Of a stretch of 64,000 nucleotides of DNA, positions 36,428 to 45,430 are shown one piece after another. Source of the DNA: Methylobacterium fujisawaense. Its GTDB lineage: Bacteria > Pseudomonadota > Alphaproteobacteria > Rhizobiales > Beijerinckiaceae. The notes under the pieces were generated by a model. That model made no database searches and was not told the DNA's origin. It worked only from the letters and a program-made list of their open reading frames with translations. The DNA lies in assembly GCF_014138435.1 (NCBI RefSeq), contig NZ_JACJIM010000010.1, forward strand, positions 1-64,000, given 5' to 3'. Numbering within the stretch: position 1 is the stretch's first letter; every line of letters starts with the position of its first letter. The translations under genes were made by a program, and so were the position numbers.

Positions 36428-37060
36428 GTGGCTTACGCGGTCAAGGAGATTTTCCACACACTTCAGGGTGAGGGCGCCCAGGCCGGCCGCGCCGCCGTGT
36501 TCTGCCGCTTCGCCGGCTGCAACCTGTGGTCCGGTCGCGAAGCCGACCGCGCGTCAGCGGCCTGCCGATTCTGCGACACGGATTTCATCGGGATGGACGG
36601 GGAGGGCGGCGGCCGCTTCACGGATGCGGCGGCGCTCGCCGACGCGATCGCCGCCACCTGGGCGGGAGGCGCCGAGAACCGCTACGTCGTCTTCACCGGC
36701 GGCGAGCCGCTGCTCCAGCTCGACACGCCCCTGATCGAGGCCGTCCACGCGGCCGGGTTCGAGATCGCGATCGAAACCAATGGGACTTTGCCCGCGCCGC
36801 CCGGTATCGACTGGATCTGCGTCAGCCCCAAGGGAAGCAACGCCCTGGCGCAGACCTCCGGCCATGAACTGAAGCTCGTCTATCCGCAGGCGGACGCCGA
36901 TCCGGCGGCTTTCGTCGGGCTCGCATTCCAGCACCGCTTCCTCCAGCCCATGGACGGGCCGGACCGCGCCGCCAACACGGAGGCGGCGATCGCCTATTGC
37001 CGCCGCGATGCCCGCTGGCGGCTGTCGCTGCAAACCCACAAGATCATTGGCATTCCCTGA
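36428..37060 (+). CDS. queE: 7-carboxy-7-deazaguanine synthase (radical SAM), queuosine pathway
   Basis: 210 residues from the GTG at 36428, which gives the normal QueE start (VAYAVKEIFHTLQGEG); the longer upstream frame is not conserved. The radical-SAM cluster is C31-x14-C46-x2-C49, the expanded spacing special to QueE. VVFTGGEPLLQLD provides the SAM-binding GGE motif, and the C-terminal HKIIGIP is family-typical. QueE converts 6-carboxytetrahydropterin to 7-carboxy-7-deazaguanine on the way to preQ0 and queuosine tRNA. No queC/queD are in the window. Divergent from the carboxypeptidase gene, with about 250 bases between them for both promoters. Confidence 0.93.
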   Translation: MAYAVKEIFHTLQGEGAQAGRAAVFCRFAGCNLWSGREADRASAACRFCDTDFIGMDGEGGGRFTDAAALADAIAATWAGGAENRYVVFTGGEPLLQLDTPLIEAVHAAGFEIAIETNGTLPAPPGIDWICVSPKGSNALAQTSGHELKLVYPQADADPAAFVGLAFQHRFLQPMDGPDRAANTEAAIAYCRRDARWRLSLQTHKIIGIP

Positions 37061-37270
37061 CAAGATCAGCGCAAGACGGGGGACGCCGCTCGACAGTGCT
37101 CTTCCCATCGCGCGGAGAATCGGAAACGATCAGCCCTGTGTTTCATCTGCGGAACAGGGCCGTTGAGCGCCGATGGATCTTTCTCACAGCCGCGGATCAT
37201 CTCCGCGCCAGCGCGGAATGCGCACGCTTCCGAATGCCACGGGATCTGGCCGGTCGATCCCGATCCGCAT

Positions 37271-38554
37271 GTGACGAACCTGTCCGGCCGTCAGCTTTGG
37301 CATTTCCGGGGCGGGGTACCGGTGGCGGCCGAGATAAACGGAATCCGCATCGCCGCGGATGACGCGCGGATCGCCCAGATCGGCATCCGGCGGGACACCC
37401 AAGCCCGCCCCTATCCAGCGCGTTTCACCCACGCACCGGCAACCGGCGAGATCCTGCGCAACCCCGCAACCGCCGAGGAGCCGGCCACGCTCGACATCGA
37501 CCGCGGCAGCTTGAGCGAGCTTCCTCTGCCGAGCGGCGTGCCGGTGCTGCTCCGGGCCGGGCGCCCGGCCGCGCTCTACCTGTTTCAGGAAAACCTGGGC
37601 GCCTTGGACACCTGGGACGGCCAGACGTTCCTGCCCATCGGCCGTCTGCCCGCCGCTGCACCGCGAACCACGCCGACAGCGTCTCACGCGGGGATCGCCT
37701 ATACCACCGTCGACGCGCTGGTCTCGGCAGGACTTCCGCAACTCGGTCCCCGCCTCGCCTCCGGCGAAGCGGGCCTGCCGCGCCTGCGCTTTCTCTCCGC
37801 TCCGGGCTGGGACGGGATCGACCTCCTCGCCCTGGCCGAACGGGACGGGCGGCTCATCCTGTGCCGCGGCACGGTCGGCTCGGACGCCCTCGCCCTGCTG
37901 GACCTCGACAGGTCCGTGTCCGGAAGCCGGTTCTCAGGTCCCTGGACAAACCGCCTGGGCGACATGTTCTGGACTGGACCCGACGGGTTCGTCGCGTTCC
38001 GGGCGGGCGGCGCAGGCGCGGCTTTCGTTGCTTGGCCGGACGGCTTCGCGCCGATAACCGCGCAGGCGCCGTGGCGCGACCGGGCCGACCAGCACCACCA
38101 GCTCGGCATCCTGGAGGGTCGCTACCACCTCGCCGCAGTGACGCCGGACCGGACGCTCCGCCCCCTCGACGGGCCGCGCCTCGCCGCCGGACCCGTCGCC
38201 TACTGGGGCGCGGACCGCTTCGACCTGCCCTGGCAGCCGCCGGCCGAGACGCTCACGCTCGGAGCGCATGCGGGCGCTCTCCTCGTTCCGCTGCTGGCCT
38301 TGCCCCGCGATACCGTGCTTCTCGCCCTGGACATCGACGCTCCGCGCGCCGGATTCCTCCAGAGCGCCGCTCTCCGCGAACCGGTGATCGGCCACGTCCT
38401 GCACCACGCCCACGGGGTTGGCCTTCACCGCCTTCCGATCACCCTGGAGGTGGCGTCACGCGGCGACGCCGACGCGCTCCTGCACGACAACGCGCTGTAC
38501 CTCTGGACCCGGTCCGGGCGCAGCTGCCACGCGCTGCGGCTTCAGACGGCCTGA
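37271..38554 (+). CDS. Uncharacterised protein, possibly repeat-rich beta protein
   Basis: 427 residues from the GTG at 37271 (VTNLSGRQLWHFRGG); a TTG at 37163 in frame would add 36 residues with less convincing sequence. No family recognised. The sequence has no signal peptide or membrane helix and contains recurring short beta-like units (GRLILCRGTVGSDALALLDLD, GDMFWTGPDGFVAFRAGG, HHQLGILEGRYHLAAVTPD, LYLWTRSGRSCHALRL), which could be blades of a propeller-type fold. Its stop overlaps the putative start region of the broken gene that follows, so the two were probably co-transcribed. Confidence 0.65.
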   Translation: MTNLSGRQLWHFRGGVPVAAEINGIRIAADDARIAQIGIRRDTQARPYPARFTHAPATGEILRNPATAEEPATLDIDRGSLSELPLPSGVPVLLRAGRPAALYLFQENLGALDTWDGQTFLPIGRLPAAAPRTTPTASHAGIAYTTVDALVSAGLPQLGPRLASGEAGLPRLRFLSAPGWDGIDLLALAERDGRLILCRGTVGSDALALLDLDRSVSGSRFSGPWTNRLGDMFWTGPDGFVAFRAGGAGAAFVAWPDGFAPITAQAPWRDRADQHHQLGILEGRYHLAAVTPDRTLRPLDGPRLAAGPVAYWGADRFDLPWQPPAETLTLGAHAGALLVPLLALPRDTVLLALDIDAPRAGFLQSAALREPVIGHVLHHAHGVGLHRLPITLEVASRGDADALLHDNALYLWTRSGRSCHALRLQTA

Positions 38555-39279
38555 GGTCGCTTCTGACCCGCGCGGCGCTCGCGCTGCTCGTCCTCTGGTC
38601 GCCCCCGGTCCAGGCCGCCGCCCATCAGCTCGTGCTCATTCAGGATTCCGGATGGATGGAGCCGTTCCTGAGCGCCGAGGGCTCGCAATTCCGGCCCTTC
38701 GTTGAGGCACTGGCGGCCGCCATCCGCGTGCCGGAGGGCACGATCGCGATCGGGACCTTCGACCAGGACGGTCAGGTTCCCGGGCGCAGGTCGCCGCGCA
38801 TCCTGCACAAGATGCGCAAATAGGCGCCGCCGGGCTCGGGCCGCACCGCCGTGACGGCCCTGTTCTCGCTGAACTACTCGGCGCTGAGTCGAGCCGTGCT
38901 CGCCACACGCGGGAGTCTGGACTTCGAGGAAGCCGCCGCTCAGGCCGGCCTCGACAAGGTCGCGGCCTTCTTCGGGGTCGCCCGGGGCGAGGCCGAGCGC
39001 CACCTCCCGACCGTCGATCCGGCGGCCTTCGCGACCGACGCCCTGCTGCGCCTTCTGGATCGGACGCCGCCGGCCCCGCCGGAGGAGACGGCGATGCGGT
39101 TCTATCTCTATCGCGACGCGGTGACGGGGCCGTTCCCGCTCTCCGCGCTCGTCGGCATGGCGCGTTCGGGCGCCCTGCGGGCGGACACGCCGATCCATCC
39201 GCTCGGGGGAGCGTGGATGCCGGCCGGCGGCCAGCCCGAGCTGGCGCCGCTCTTCGTGCCGGCGCCGCCGGACCTGTGA
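38551..39279 (+). pseudogene. Secreted protein gene with GYF_2-like C-terminus, interrupted by an in-frame TAG
   Basis: One frame of 243 codons runs from the end of the preceding gene (possible CTG start in the four-base overlap) to 39279, broken only by TAG at 38821-38823. The first 90 residues have a signal peptide (LLTRAALALLVLWSPPVQA) and a VWA-like LVLIQDSGWMEPF segment. After the stop the same frame continues with 152 codons, including a GTG at 38851, a helical part (LDFEEAAAQAGLDKVAAFFGVA) and a C-terminal GYF_2-type domain (FYLYRDAVTGPFPLSALV, GALRADTPIHPLGGAWMPAG). Codon use stays coding-like on both sides, so a recent nonsense mutation or a degraded gene is more likely than two separate genes. 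Confidence 0.6.
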
Positions 39280-39287
39280 CGTCCCGC

Positions 39288-40199
39288 TCAGCCGGCCATG
39301 GCCCTCCGCTGGGCGCGCGCCGCTCGGACCGCCAGGCGGGCGAACCGTCCGTCGACGTGCGACGGGTCGGGATCCTGCCCGGCCAGGATCGTGCGGCGCA
39401 GGGCGACCAGCGCGGGATCGCCCCAGGCGTCGAGTACCAGCGCGAACGCCGCGTGGCGTCCGGCATCGAACGGGATCGGCCGACCGGGCCGGTCCCGGGC
39501 CGGATGCGCCGGTTGGAGCGCGCCGCAGGGCACCCAGCCCTGCGGGATCGGCGCGGTGGCCGCATGGGTCCGTCCGAGCCGCAGCAGCTGCGGCAGGACG
39601 TGGCTCTGCGGTCCGGACCCCGCTTCGGCCGGATCGGGCCCCGGGGCGAAGACCTCGATGCGCCCGCAGCGCGTGATGAAGACCCGATCCGGGTGCGCCG
39701 CGAGCGACCGCAGGATTCCCGCATCGCCGGACGCCAGGAGCGGCCGGCCCGCCAGCGCCCGAAGCCTACCGATGCCTTCGGGATCGGCCACCCGCAGGCA
39801 GGCATCCACGGCGCGCAGGCCGAGGCCGAGGTCGAACAGGGACGCGGCGCGGTCCTGCGGCCGGATTGCCGCCGCATCGGGCCCCAGCTCGGTCAGTACG
39901 GTGCGCCCGCCCATGGCACAGGCCGCTTCGGGGAGGCAGAGCGCGACCGCTTGGCTCCAGCCGCCGTTGAAACCGGTCTCGTAGGCGAACGGCCTGAGAT
40001 CCGGCGGCATCACGAGGGCGAGGGCGCCCCGGGCCGTGACGATGCCGATCCCCCCATCCTCGAGGGGCCGGGCCGCCTCGTCAGGGTCCCGCGCGAAGAC
40101 GGCGCCGGCTCCGTAGCTGCCGAGGCTCCACGTGCAGGCCGGATCGGCCATTTGGGCCCGCAGCAGGGTCTCCACCGCGGATCCCGGTCCGGCCGTCAT
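39288..40199 (-). CDS. Uncharacterised conserved-looking protein
   Basis: 303 residues from the ATG at 40199 (MTAGPGSAVETLLRAQ); the open frame upstream is antisense to rfbC and was not used. No named family recognised. Alternating hydrophobic/Gly segments such as CTWSLGSYGAGAVFARDPDE, GGIGIVTARGALALVMPPDL and RTVLTELGPDAAAIR suggest a globular alpha/beta protein; no signal peptide or membrane segment is visible, so it is probably cytosolic. It ends 8 bases from the broken gene on the opposite strand (convergent) and is divergent from rfbC with 175 bases between starts. Its link to the neighbouring rhamnose genes is unclear. Confidence 0.65.
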   Translation of the reverse strand: MTAGPGSAVETLLRAQMADPACTWSLGSYGAGAVFARDPDEAARPLEDGGIGIVTARGALALVMPPDLRPFAYETGFNGGWSQAVALCLPEAACAMGGRTVLTELGPDAAAIRPQDRAASLFDLGLGLRAVDACLRVADPEGIGRLRALAGRPLLASGDAGILRSLAAHPDRVFITRCGRIEVFAPGPDPAEAGSGPQSHVLPQLLRLGRTHAATAPIPQGWVPCGALQPAHPARDRPGRPIPFDAGRHAAFALVLDAWGDPALVALRRTILAGQDPDPSHVDGRFARLAVRAARAQRRAMAG

Positions 40200-40374
40200 C
40201 GGCTCCTCGCACGCACGCCACCGCAGCGGGCACGCCTTGACACGGACGGCGAATGACCGGAAGTCGCGGGGCATCACCGAGGTTGTGGTCGGCAAGGCGG
40301 GCGCGCGGCCCGGAACGACCGATGCGGAGACGTCCGCTGGACCTCGCGACGGGATCCGCAAGAAGGGCGCTGGC

Positions 40375-40926
40375 ATGGACGTCATCGAGACCGAGATCCC
40401 GGACGTGAAGCGCATCGCGGTGAAGCGCTTCGGCGATACGCGGGGCTGGTTCTCCGAGACGTTCCGGGCCGACGCCCTGGCGCGGGTCGGCATCACGACG
40501 CCGTTCGTACAGGACAACCAGTCCTTCTCGGCGCCGCAGGGCACGATCCGCGGTCTGCACTTCCAGATCGCGCCCCGGGCCCAGGCCAAGCTGATCCGCG
40601 TGCTCCAGGGCGCGATCCTCGACGTCGCGGTCGACATCCGCAGCGGGTCGCCGACCTACGGAAAATACGTCGCCGTCACCCTCGACGCCGAGACGGGCGA
40701 TCAGCTCTACATCCCGCACGGCTTCGCCCACGGCTTCTGCACCCTGACCCCCGACGTCATGGTCGCCTACAAGGTCGACGAATACTACAGCCCCGAGCAC
40801 GACCGGGCGCTCGCCTGGAACGATCCCGAAGTCGGGATCCCGTGGCCGGTCTCGGGCGAGGCGGCGATCCTGTCCGACAAGGATCGCCGCGCCCCGCGCC
40901 TCGCCGATCTCGGACAAGTCTTCTGA
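40375..40926 (+). CDS. rfbC: dTDP-4-dehydrorhamnose 3,5-epimerase
   Basis: 183 residues from the ATG at 40375, with an AGAAGGG ribosome site in front; longer upstream frames are spurious. RmlC cupin motifs: GWFSETFRAD, FVQDNQSFS, GTIRGLHFQ (catalytic His), KLIRVLQGAILDVAVDIR, IPHGFAHGF and the VAYKVDEYYSPEHD with the catalytic Tyr. Third step of dTDP-L-rhamnose synthesis in the cytoplasm. First of four rhamnose genes in the order C-B-D-A; 91 bases separate it from rfbB. Confidence 0.95.
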   Translation: MDVIETEIPDVKRIAVKRFGDTRGWFSETFRADALARVGITTPFVQDNQSFSAPQGTIRGLHFQIAPRAQAKLIRVLQGAILDVAVDIRSGSPTYGKYVAVTLDAETGDQLYIPHGFAHGFCTLTPDVMVAYKVDEYYSPEHDRALAWNDPEVGIPWPVSGEAAILSDKDRRAPRLADLGQVF

Positions 40927-41017
40927 GCCGCGCGGCCCGGCCGCAATTTCGTCACGCCGGCCAGTCTTACGCTGCCCGGCTATTCCGTTTCTGACCTATC
41001 CGAAGAGGTGACACGCC

Positions 41018-42067
41018 ATGCGCATCCTGGTGACCGGAGGCTGCGGCTTCATCGGCTCGGCGCTGGTGCTGCACCTCGTCAACGATCTCGGCCACGACGT
41101 CTGCACCCTCGACGCGATGACCTATGCGGCCAACCCGGTCTCGCTGGCGCCGCTCGCCGACGACCCGCGCCATCGCCTGGTCGAGGCCGACATCTGCGAC
41201 CGCGCCGCCGTGCAGAAGGCCTTTGCCGACTTCAAGCCGCAGGCGGTGATGCATCTGGCCGCCGAGAGCCACGTCGACCGCTCGATCACCGATCCGGGCG
41301 CCTTCGTGCGCACCAACGTCATCGGCACGCAGACCATGCTGGATGGGGCGCGGGGCTATTACGAAGCCCTGCCGGAGGCGGACAAAAAGAGCTTCCGGTT
41401 CCTCCACGTCTCCACCGACGAGGTCTACGGCTCGCTTCCGCCGGACGCGTTCTTCACCGAGGAGAGCCGCTACGATCCGCGCTCGCCCTACTCGGCCTCG
41501 AAGGCGGCCTCCGACCACCTCGCCCGCGCCTGGCACGAGACCTACGGCCTGCCGGTGCTGGTGACCAACTGCTCGAACAATTACGGGCCGCGGCACTTCC
41601 CCGAGAAGCTGATCCCGCTGATGATCCTGAACGCCCTGGAGGGGAAGAAGCTGCCGGTCTACGGCGACGGCCTGAACGAGCGCGACTGGATCCACGTGGA
41701 GGATCACGCCAAGGGCCTCGTCGCCGTTCTGGAGCGCGGCCGGATCGGCGAGACCTACCTGCTCGGCGGCCGGGCGGTGCGCAACAACCTCGCGGTGGTG
41801 AAGGCGCTGTGCGCGGCCTTCGACCGGCTGCGTCCGCAGAACGCCCCGCACGAGCAGTTGATCAGCTTCGTGGCCGACCGCCCGGGCCATGACCGGCGCT
41901 ACGCCATCGACTGCACCAAGGCCGAGGCCGAACTCGGCTGGCGCCCGCAGAAGACCTTCGAGCAGGCGCTGGAGGAGACCGTCGCGTGGTACCTCGCCAA
42001 CGAGGGCTGGTGGCGCCCGATCCGCGAGGGCCGGTACAAGGGCGAGCGCCTGGGACTGAACGGCTGA
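41018..42067 (+). CDS. rfbB: dTDP-glucose 4,6-dehydratase
   Basis: 349 residues, standard. Extended SDR: NAD-binding TGGCGFIGSAL at the N-terminus, HLAAESHVDRSI, the catalytic T-D-E in HVSTDEVYGSL, the YSASKAASDH Y-x3-K pair, NCSNNYGPRHFPEKLIPL and the RDWIHVEDHA block. It makes dTDP-4-keto-6-deoxyglucose, the second step of dTDP-L-rhamnose synthesis. The stop TGA overlaps the rfbD ATG by one base (TGATG). A GAGGTGA-like ribosome site precedes it. Confidence 0.96.
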   Translation: MRILVTGGCGFIGSALVLHLVNDLGHDVCTLDAMTYAANPVSLAPLADDPRHRLVEADICDRAAVQKAFADFKPQAVMHLAAESHVDRSITDPGAFVRTNVIGTQTMLDGARGYYEALPEADKKSFRFLHVSTDEVYGSLPPDAFFTEESRYDPRSPYSASKAASDHLARAWHETYGLPVLVTNCSNNYGPRHFPEKLIPLMILNALEGKKLPVYGDGLNERDWIHVEDHAKGLVAVLERGRIGETYLLGGRAVRNNLAVVKALCAAFDRLRPQNAPHEQLISFVADRPGHDRRYAIDCTKAEAELGWRPQKTFEQALEETVAWYLANEGWWRPIREGRYKGERLGLNG

Positions 42068-42972
42068 TGGACATCCTCGTCCTCGGGGGCGCGGGCCAGG
42101 TCGGCACCGAGCTGCAGGCCCTGTCCTGGCCGGATGGCGTCCGCGTGCACGCACCGGGCCGCGCGGATCTCGACATCACCGACGCGGACGCCGTCGCGGC
42201 GGCGCTCGCCGCGCGCGACTACCGGGCGGTGATCAACACCGCCGCCTACACGGCCGTCGACAAGGCCGAGTCCGATGTGGTCGCGGCGTGGCGCCTCAAC
42301 GCGCTCGCGCCGGCGATCCTGGCGGCCGCCACGGCGGCGCAATCCATCCCGCTGGTCCACGTCTCGACCGACTACGTCTTCGCCGGCACGAAGCGCGACG
42401 GGGCCTACGCGCCCGACGCACCGATCGACCCGCAGAGCGTCTACGGCGCCAGCAAGGCCGCCGGCGAGCTGGCGGTGCGCACCGGCAATCCGCGCCACGC
42501 CGTCGTCCGCACCGCCTGGGTGGTGAGCCCGCACAGGGGCAACTTCGTCAAGACGATGCTGCGGCTCGCGGCCGAGCGCGATGCCCTGACCGTCGTCGAC
42601 GACCAGCACGGCTGCCCGACCTCGGCCGCCGACCTCGCCGCCGCCCTCGCGACGATCGCGCAGCGCATGGCCGGGGATGCGGACGCTCCCACTGGCACGT
42701 TCCACTGCGTGAACGCCGGCGACACCACATGGTGCGGCTTCGCCGAAGCGATCGTGGCGGGCTCGGCCCGCCGCGGCGGCCGCTCGGTGCCGGTCAAGGG
42801 CATCCCGACTTCCGCCTATCCGACACCGGCCCGGCGGCCGGCCAATTCGCGCCTGTCCACCGACAGCCTCACGGCCGCTTACGGCATCGCGCCGCGGGCC
42901 TGGCAGGCGGCGCTCGACGATATCCTGGACCGGCTCGTCGGGCCGGTTTCAGAGGGAGTTTCCAAGCCATGA
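42067..42972 (+). CDS. rfbD: dTDP-4-dehydrorhamnose reductase
   Basis: 301 residues from the ATG at 42067, which overlaps the rfbB stop. RmlD motifs: LGGAGQVGTEL nucleotide-binding loop, NTAAYTAVDKAE, HVSTDYVFAG, the YGASKAAGE catalytic Y-x3-K, VVRTAWVVSPHRGNFVKTML and the RRPANSRLSTDSL end. It performs the final NAD(P)H reduction giving dTDP-L-rhamnose. Stop overlaps the rfbA ATG (ATGA). Confidence 0.95.
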   Translation: MDILVLGGAGQVGTELQALSWPDGVRVHAPGRADLDITDADAVAAALAARDYRAVINTAAYTAVDKAESDVVAAWRLNALAPAILAAATAAQSIPLVHVSTDYVFAGTKRDGAYAPDAPIDPQSVYGASKAAGELAVRTGNPRHAVVRTAWVVSPHRGNFVKTMLRLAAERDALTVVDDQHGCPTSAADLAAALATIAQRMAGDADAPTGTFHCVNAGDTTWCGFAEAIVAGSARRGGRSVPVKGIPTSAYPTPARRPANSRLSTDSLTAAYGIAPRAWQAALDDILDRLVGPVSEGVSKP

Positions 42973-43868
42973 AGGGCATTGTTCTGGCCGGCGGATCCGG
43001 CACGCGCCTGCACCCGGCCACGCTGTCGATCAACAAGCAGCTCCTGCCGGTCTACGACAAGCCGATGATCTACTACCCGGTCTCGGTGCTGATGCTGGCC
43101 GGCATCCGCGAGATCCTGATCATCTCGTCGCCGGAGCACCTCGACAATTACAAGCGCCTGTTCGGCACCGGCGAGCAGTTCGGGCTGAAATTCTCCTACG
43201 CGCTGCAGCCGCGGCCGGAAGGCCTCGCCCAGGCCTTCGTGATCGGGCGCGACTTCGTGGGCGACGACGACGTGGCGCTGATCCTCGGCGACAACCTGTT
43301 CTTCGGCGCCGGCATGGGCGAACTCCTGGATCGCGCCGCCGCGCGCAAGCAGGGCGCGACCGTCTTTGCCTACCACGTCGACAACCCGCAGGCTTACGGC
43401 GTGGTCAACCTCGACAAGGCGGGCCGCCCGACCAAGATCGTCGAGAAGCCGCAGAACCCGGAATCCACCTGGGCGGTGACCGGCCTGTACTTCTACGACA
43501 ATCAGGTGCTCGACATCGCCGCCGACGTGAAGCCCTCGGCCCGCGGCGAGCTGGAGATCACCAGCGTCAACGAGGCCTACCTGCAACGCGGGCAACTGCA
43601 CGTGGAGCGCATGTCGCGCGGCTATGCGTGGCTCGACACCGGGACCCACGACAGCCTGCTGGAGGCGAGCGAGTTCGTGCGCACCCTGCAGCACCGCCAG
43701 GGCCTGCAGGTCGCCTGCCTGGAGGAGATCGCCTACCTCCAGCACTTCATCTCCCGCGACCAGCTCGTGGCTCGGGGCGAGATGTTCGCCAAGACCGCCT
43801 ACGGCCAGAACCTGCTGCGGCTCGCCCGCGAGAGCGAGGACGACCTGCGGCTGCGTCGCGGCAAGTAG
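42969..43868 (+). CDS. rfbA: Glucose-1-phosphate thymidylyltransferase
   Basis: 299 residues from the ATG at 42969. Signature GGSGTRLHPAT with the K-Q-L-L-P-V-Y-D-K-P block, LILGDNLFFG, IVEKPQNPESTWAVTGLYFYD and GYAWLDTGTHDSLLEAS. Length and motifs fit the short RmlA type that is inhibited by dTDP-rhamnose. It makes dTDP-glucose, the entry step, although it is the last gene of the cassette. Ends 28 bases from a small gene on the opposite strand. Confidence 0.96.
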   Translation: MKGIVLAGGSGTRLHPATLSINKQLLPVYDKPMIYYPVSVLMLAGIREILIISSPEHLDNYKRLFGTGEQFGLKFSYALQPRPEGLAQAFVIGRDFVGDDDVALILGDNLFFGAGMGELLDRAAARKQGATVFAYHVDNPQAYGVVNLDKAGRPTKIVEKPQNPESTWAVTGLYFYDNQVLDIAADVKPSARGELEITSVNEAYLQRGQLHVERMSRGYAWLDTGTHDSLLEASEFVRTLQHRQGLQVACLEEIAYLQHFISRDQLVARGEMFAKTAYGQNLLRLARESEDDLRLRRGK

Positions 43869-43896
43869 CCGGAGTGCCCTCGGTCGGACGCGCCTC

Positions 43897-44163
43897 CTAT
43901 TTCGGAGCGCATCCGATGCAGATGCCCCGCATGATCCGATCGTTCTGCGCCTCGTTCGGCGTGAGCGTGCGCCGGTCGTCGGGCGTCGCCGCGCCGGCCC
44001 CCCGGCTCGGCGGCATCACACGGCCGAGGGAGGAGGTGTTCGGCGCGGTCGCCGTCGAGGCGGGACCGCCGCCGGTGCCGGTCTGAGCCTGCGCCGCCGC
44101 GGCGCTGGCCGCCAGGATTGGCAGGAAGATCGCGAGGCCGAGGGTGGTGAGCGGTCGGGTCAT
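43897..44163 (-). CDS. Small exported protein of unknown function
   Basis: 88 residues with a clear signal peptide (TRPLTTLGLAIFLPILAASAAAA, cleavage near AQA). The mature part of about 62 residues is Gly/Pro/Thr-rich, low in hydrophobics, and ends with NEAQNDRIMRGICIGCAPK, in which C-I-G-C could form a disulfide or bind metal. No family recognised. It stands alone between convergent rfbA and divergent opgC-like genes. Confidence 0.65.
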   Translation of the reverse strand: MTRPLTTLGLAIFLPILAASAAAAQAQTGTGGGPASTATAPNTSSLGRVMPPSRGAGAATPDDRRTLTPNEAQNDRIMRGICIGCAPK

Positions 44164-44332
44164 CTGTCTGGAACTCCGTGCCGGGCCATAACGCGGGTGT
44201 GACCATCCGGTTCGACCCCACGGGCCGATCCCTACCTTTGTTCGCCTTTGCAGAACCGATGCGGCGCCGTATCAGGAGCCGCGTTCCCGCAGCCGACATT
44301 CTGAAGCGTCGAAACCCGGAGCCGCCGCGACG

Positions 44333-45430
44333 ATGCGGGACCCCAACGCGATCGACTTCTGGCGCGGCTTCGCCCTGATCACGATCTTCATCAACCACAT
44401 CCCCGGCAACACCTTCGAGCGCTACACCTTTTCGCAATACGGCATCTCGGACGCGGCCGAGCTGTTCGTGTTCCTCGCGGGCTGGTCGATCGGCATCGCC
44501 ACACGGGGTCGCGACGGCAACCCCGAGCCGCCCGGACGGAGCGTGGTGCGGCTGCTGGCCCGCACCGTCGAGGTCTACCGGGCGCAGCTCACCGTCATGC
44601 TGCTGGCGCTGGCGATCATCGCGGGCGCGGCGCTGCTGCTCGACAACCCGCTCATCCTCGAATGGCACAATGCCGGCGGCTTCTTTGCGGACCCGATCCA
44701 ATCGGTCTGCGGCATGGCGCTGCTGACCTACCAGCTCGGCTACTTCAACATCCTGCCGCTCTACGTGCTGCTGATCGGCATCGCGCCCGTCTTCGTGCTC
44801 GTCGGGCGCGTCAGCCTGCTCGCGGCCCTGGCGCTCTCCGTGGGCGTGTATCTCGCCAGCCTCATTTTCGGCTGGAACCTTCCGTCCTGGCCGGGGGAAG
44901 GGGACTGGTTCTTCGATCCGTTCTGCTGGCAGCTTCTGCTCGTACTCGGCTTCGTGCTTCAGGGCTGGAACCTGCGCTCCGATATCCTGCGCCGCTGGGC
45001 GCGACGCCTGTTTCCGATGGGCGTCGTCATCGTTCTCCTCGGGATCCTGCTCGCGGTGACGGAGATCCGCCCGGATCCGATGCTCGTTCCGGAGCCGCGC
45101 CTGCTCTTCACGTTCGAGAAGACCTACCTCACACCGGCCCGGCTGCTTCATTTCTTGGGGGTATTGTTAGCGTTTGCGCCCCTTTACAGGGTACTCGCCC
45201 CCCGAATCGGTCGCATTGTCGGTTATCTAACTCAGATGGGCCGGAACTCGCTGGCTGTCTTCTCGATGGGTTCGATCCTGAGCCTGATCGGGCAGCTCGT
45301 GCGTTTCCAGACTGGCGGCGGCGTGCTGATCGATATGCTGGTCGCCGGCTCGGGCCTCGTCGGGCTGGGGTTTACGGCATGGTTCGTCGAATGGCGCAGC
45401 CGCAGCAGATCGTCGCGACCGCGGACATGA
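44333..45430 (+). CDS. opgC: OpgC-family membrane acyltransferase
   Basis: 365 residues with about ten membrane helices. The OpgC domain is evident from RDPNAIDFWRGFALITIFINHIPG and AELFVFLAGWSIGIA at the N-terminus. OpgC proteins transfer succinyl groups to osmoregulated periplasmic glucans from the cytosolic side; paralogues may modify other glycans. The gene overlaps the next by ATGA, and the order OpgC, SGNH-like, flippase, CelD-like suggests glycan acylation and export. No mdoG/mdoH backbone glucan genes are in the window, so the substrate here may be a different polymer. Symbol given by family, not by proven substrate. Confidence 0.85.
   Translation: MRDPNAIDFWRGFALITIFINHIPGNTFERYTFSQYGISDAAELFVFLAGWSIGIATRGRDGNPEPPGRSVVRLLARTVEVYRAQLTVMLLALAIIAGAALLLDNPLILEWHNAGGFFADPIQSVCGMALLTYQLGYFNILPLYVLLIGIAPVFVLVGRVSLLAALALSVGVYLASLIFGWNLPSWPGEGDWFFDPFCWQLLLVLGFVLQGWNLRSDILRRWARRLFPMGVVIVLLGILLAVTEIRPDPMLVPEPRLLFTFEKTYLTPARLLHFLGVLLAFAPLYRVLAPRIGRIVGYLTQMGRNSLAVFSMGSILSLIGQLVRFQTGGGVLIDMLVAGSGLVGLGFTAWFVEWRSRSRSSRPRT

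Noticed and set aside
34591..36471. Plus-strand frame of 626 codons opposite the carboxypeptidase
   Set aside because: Gly/Arg/Leu-rich antisense of the repetitive Lys/Ala tail and the S11 domain; no ribosome site or homology.
38821..38823. TAG as a recoded amino acid or programmed read-through site
   Set aside because: No pyrrolysine or suppressor context is visible and the GYF_2-type part could be lost without consequence; ordinary gene decay is simpler.
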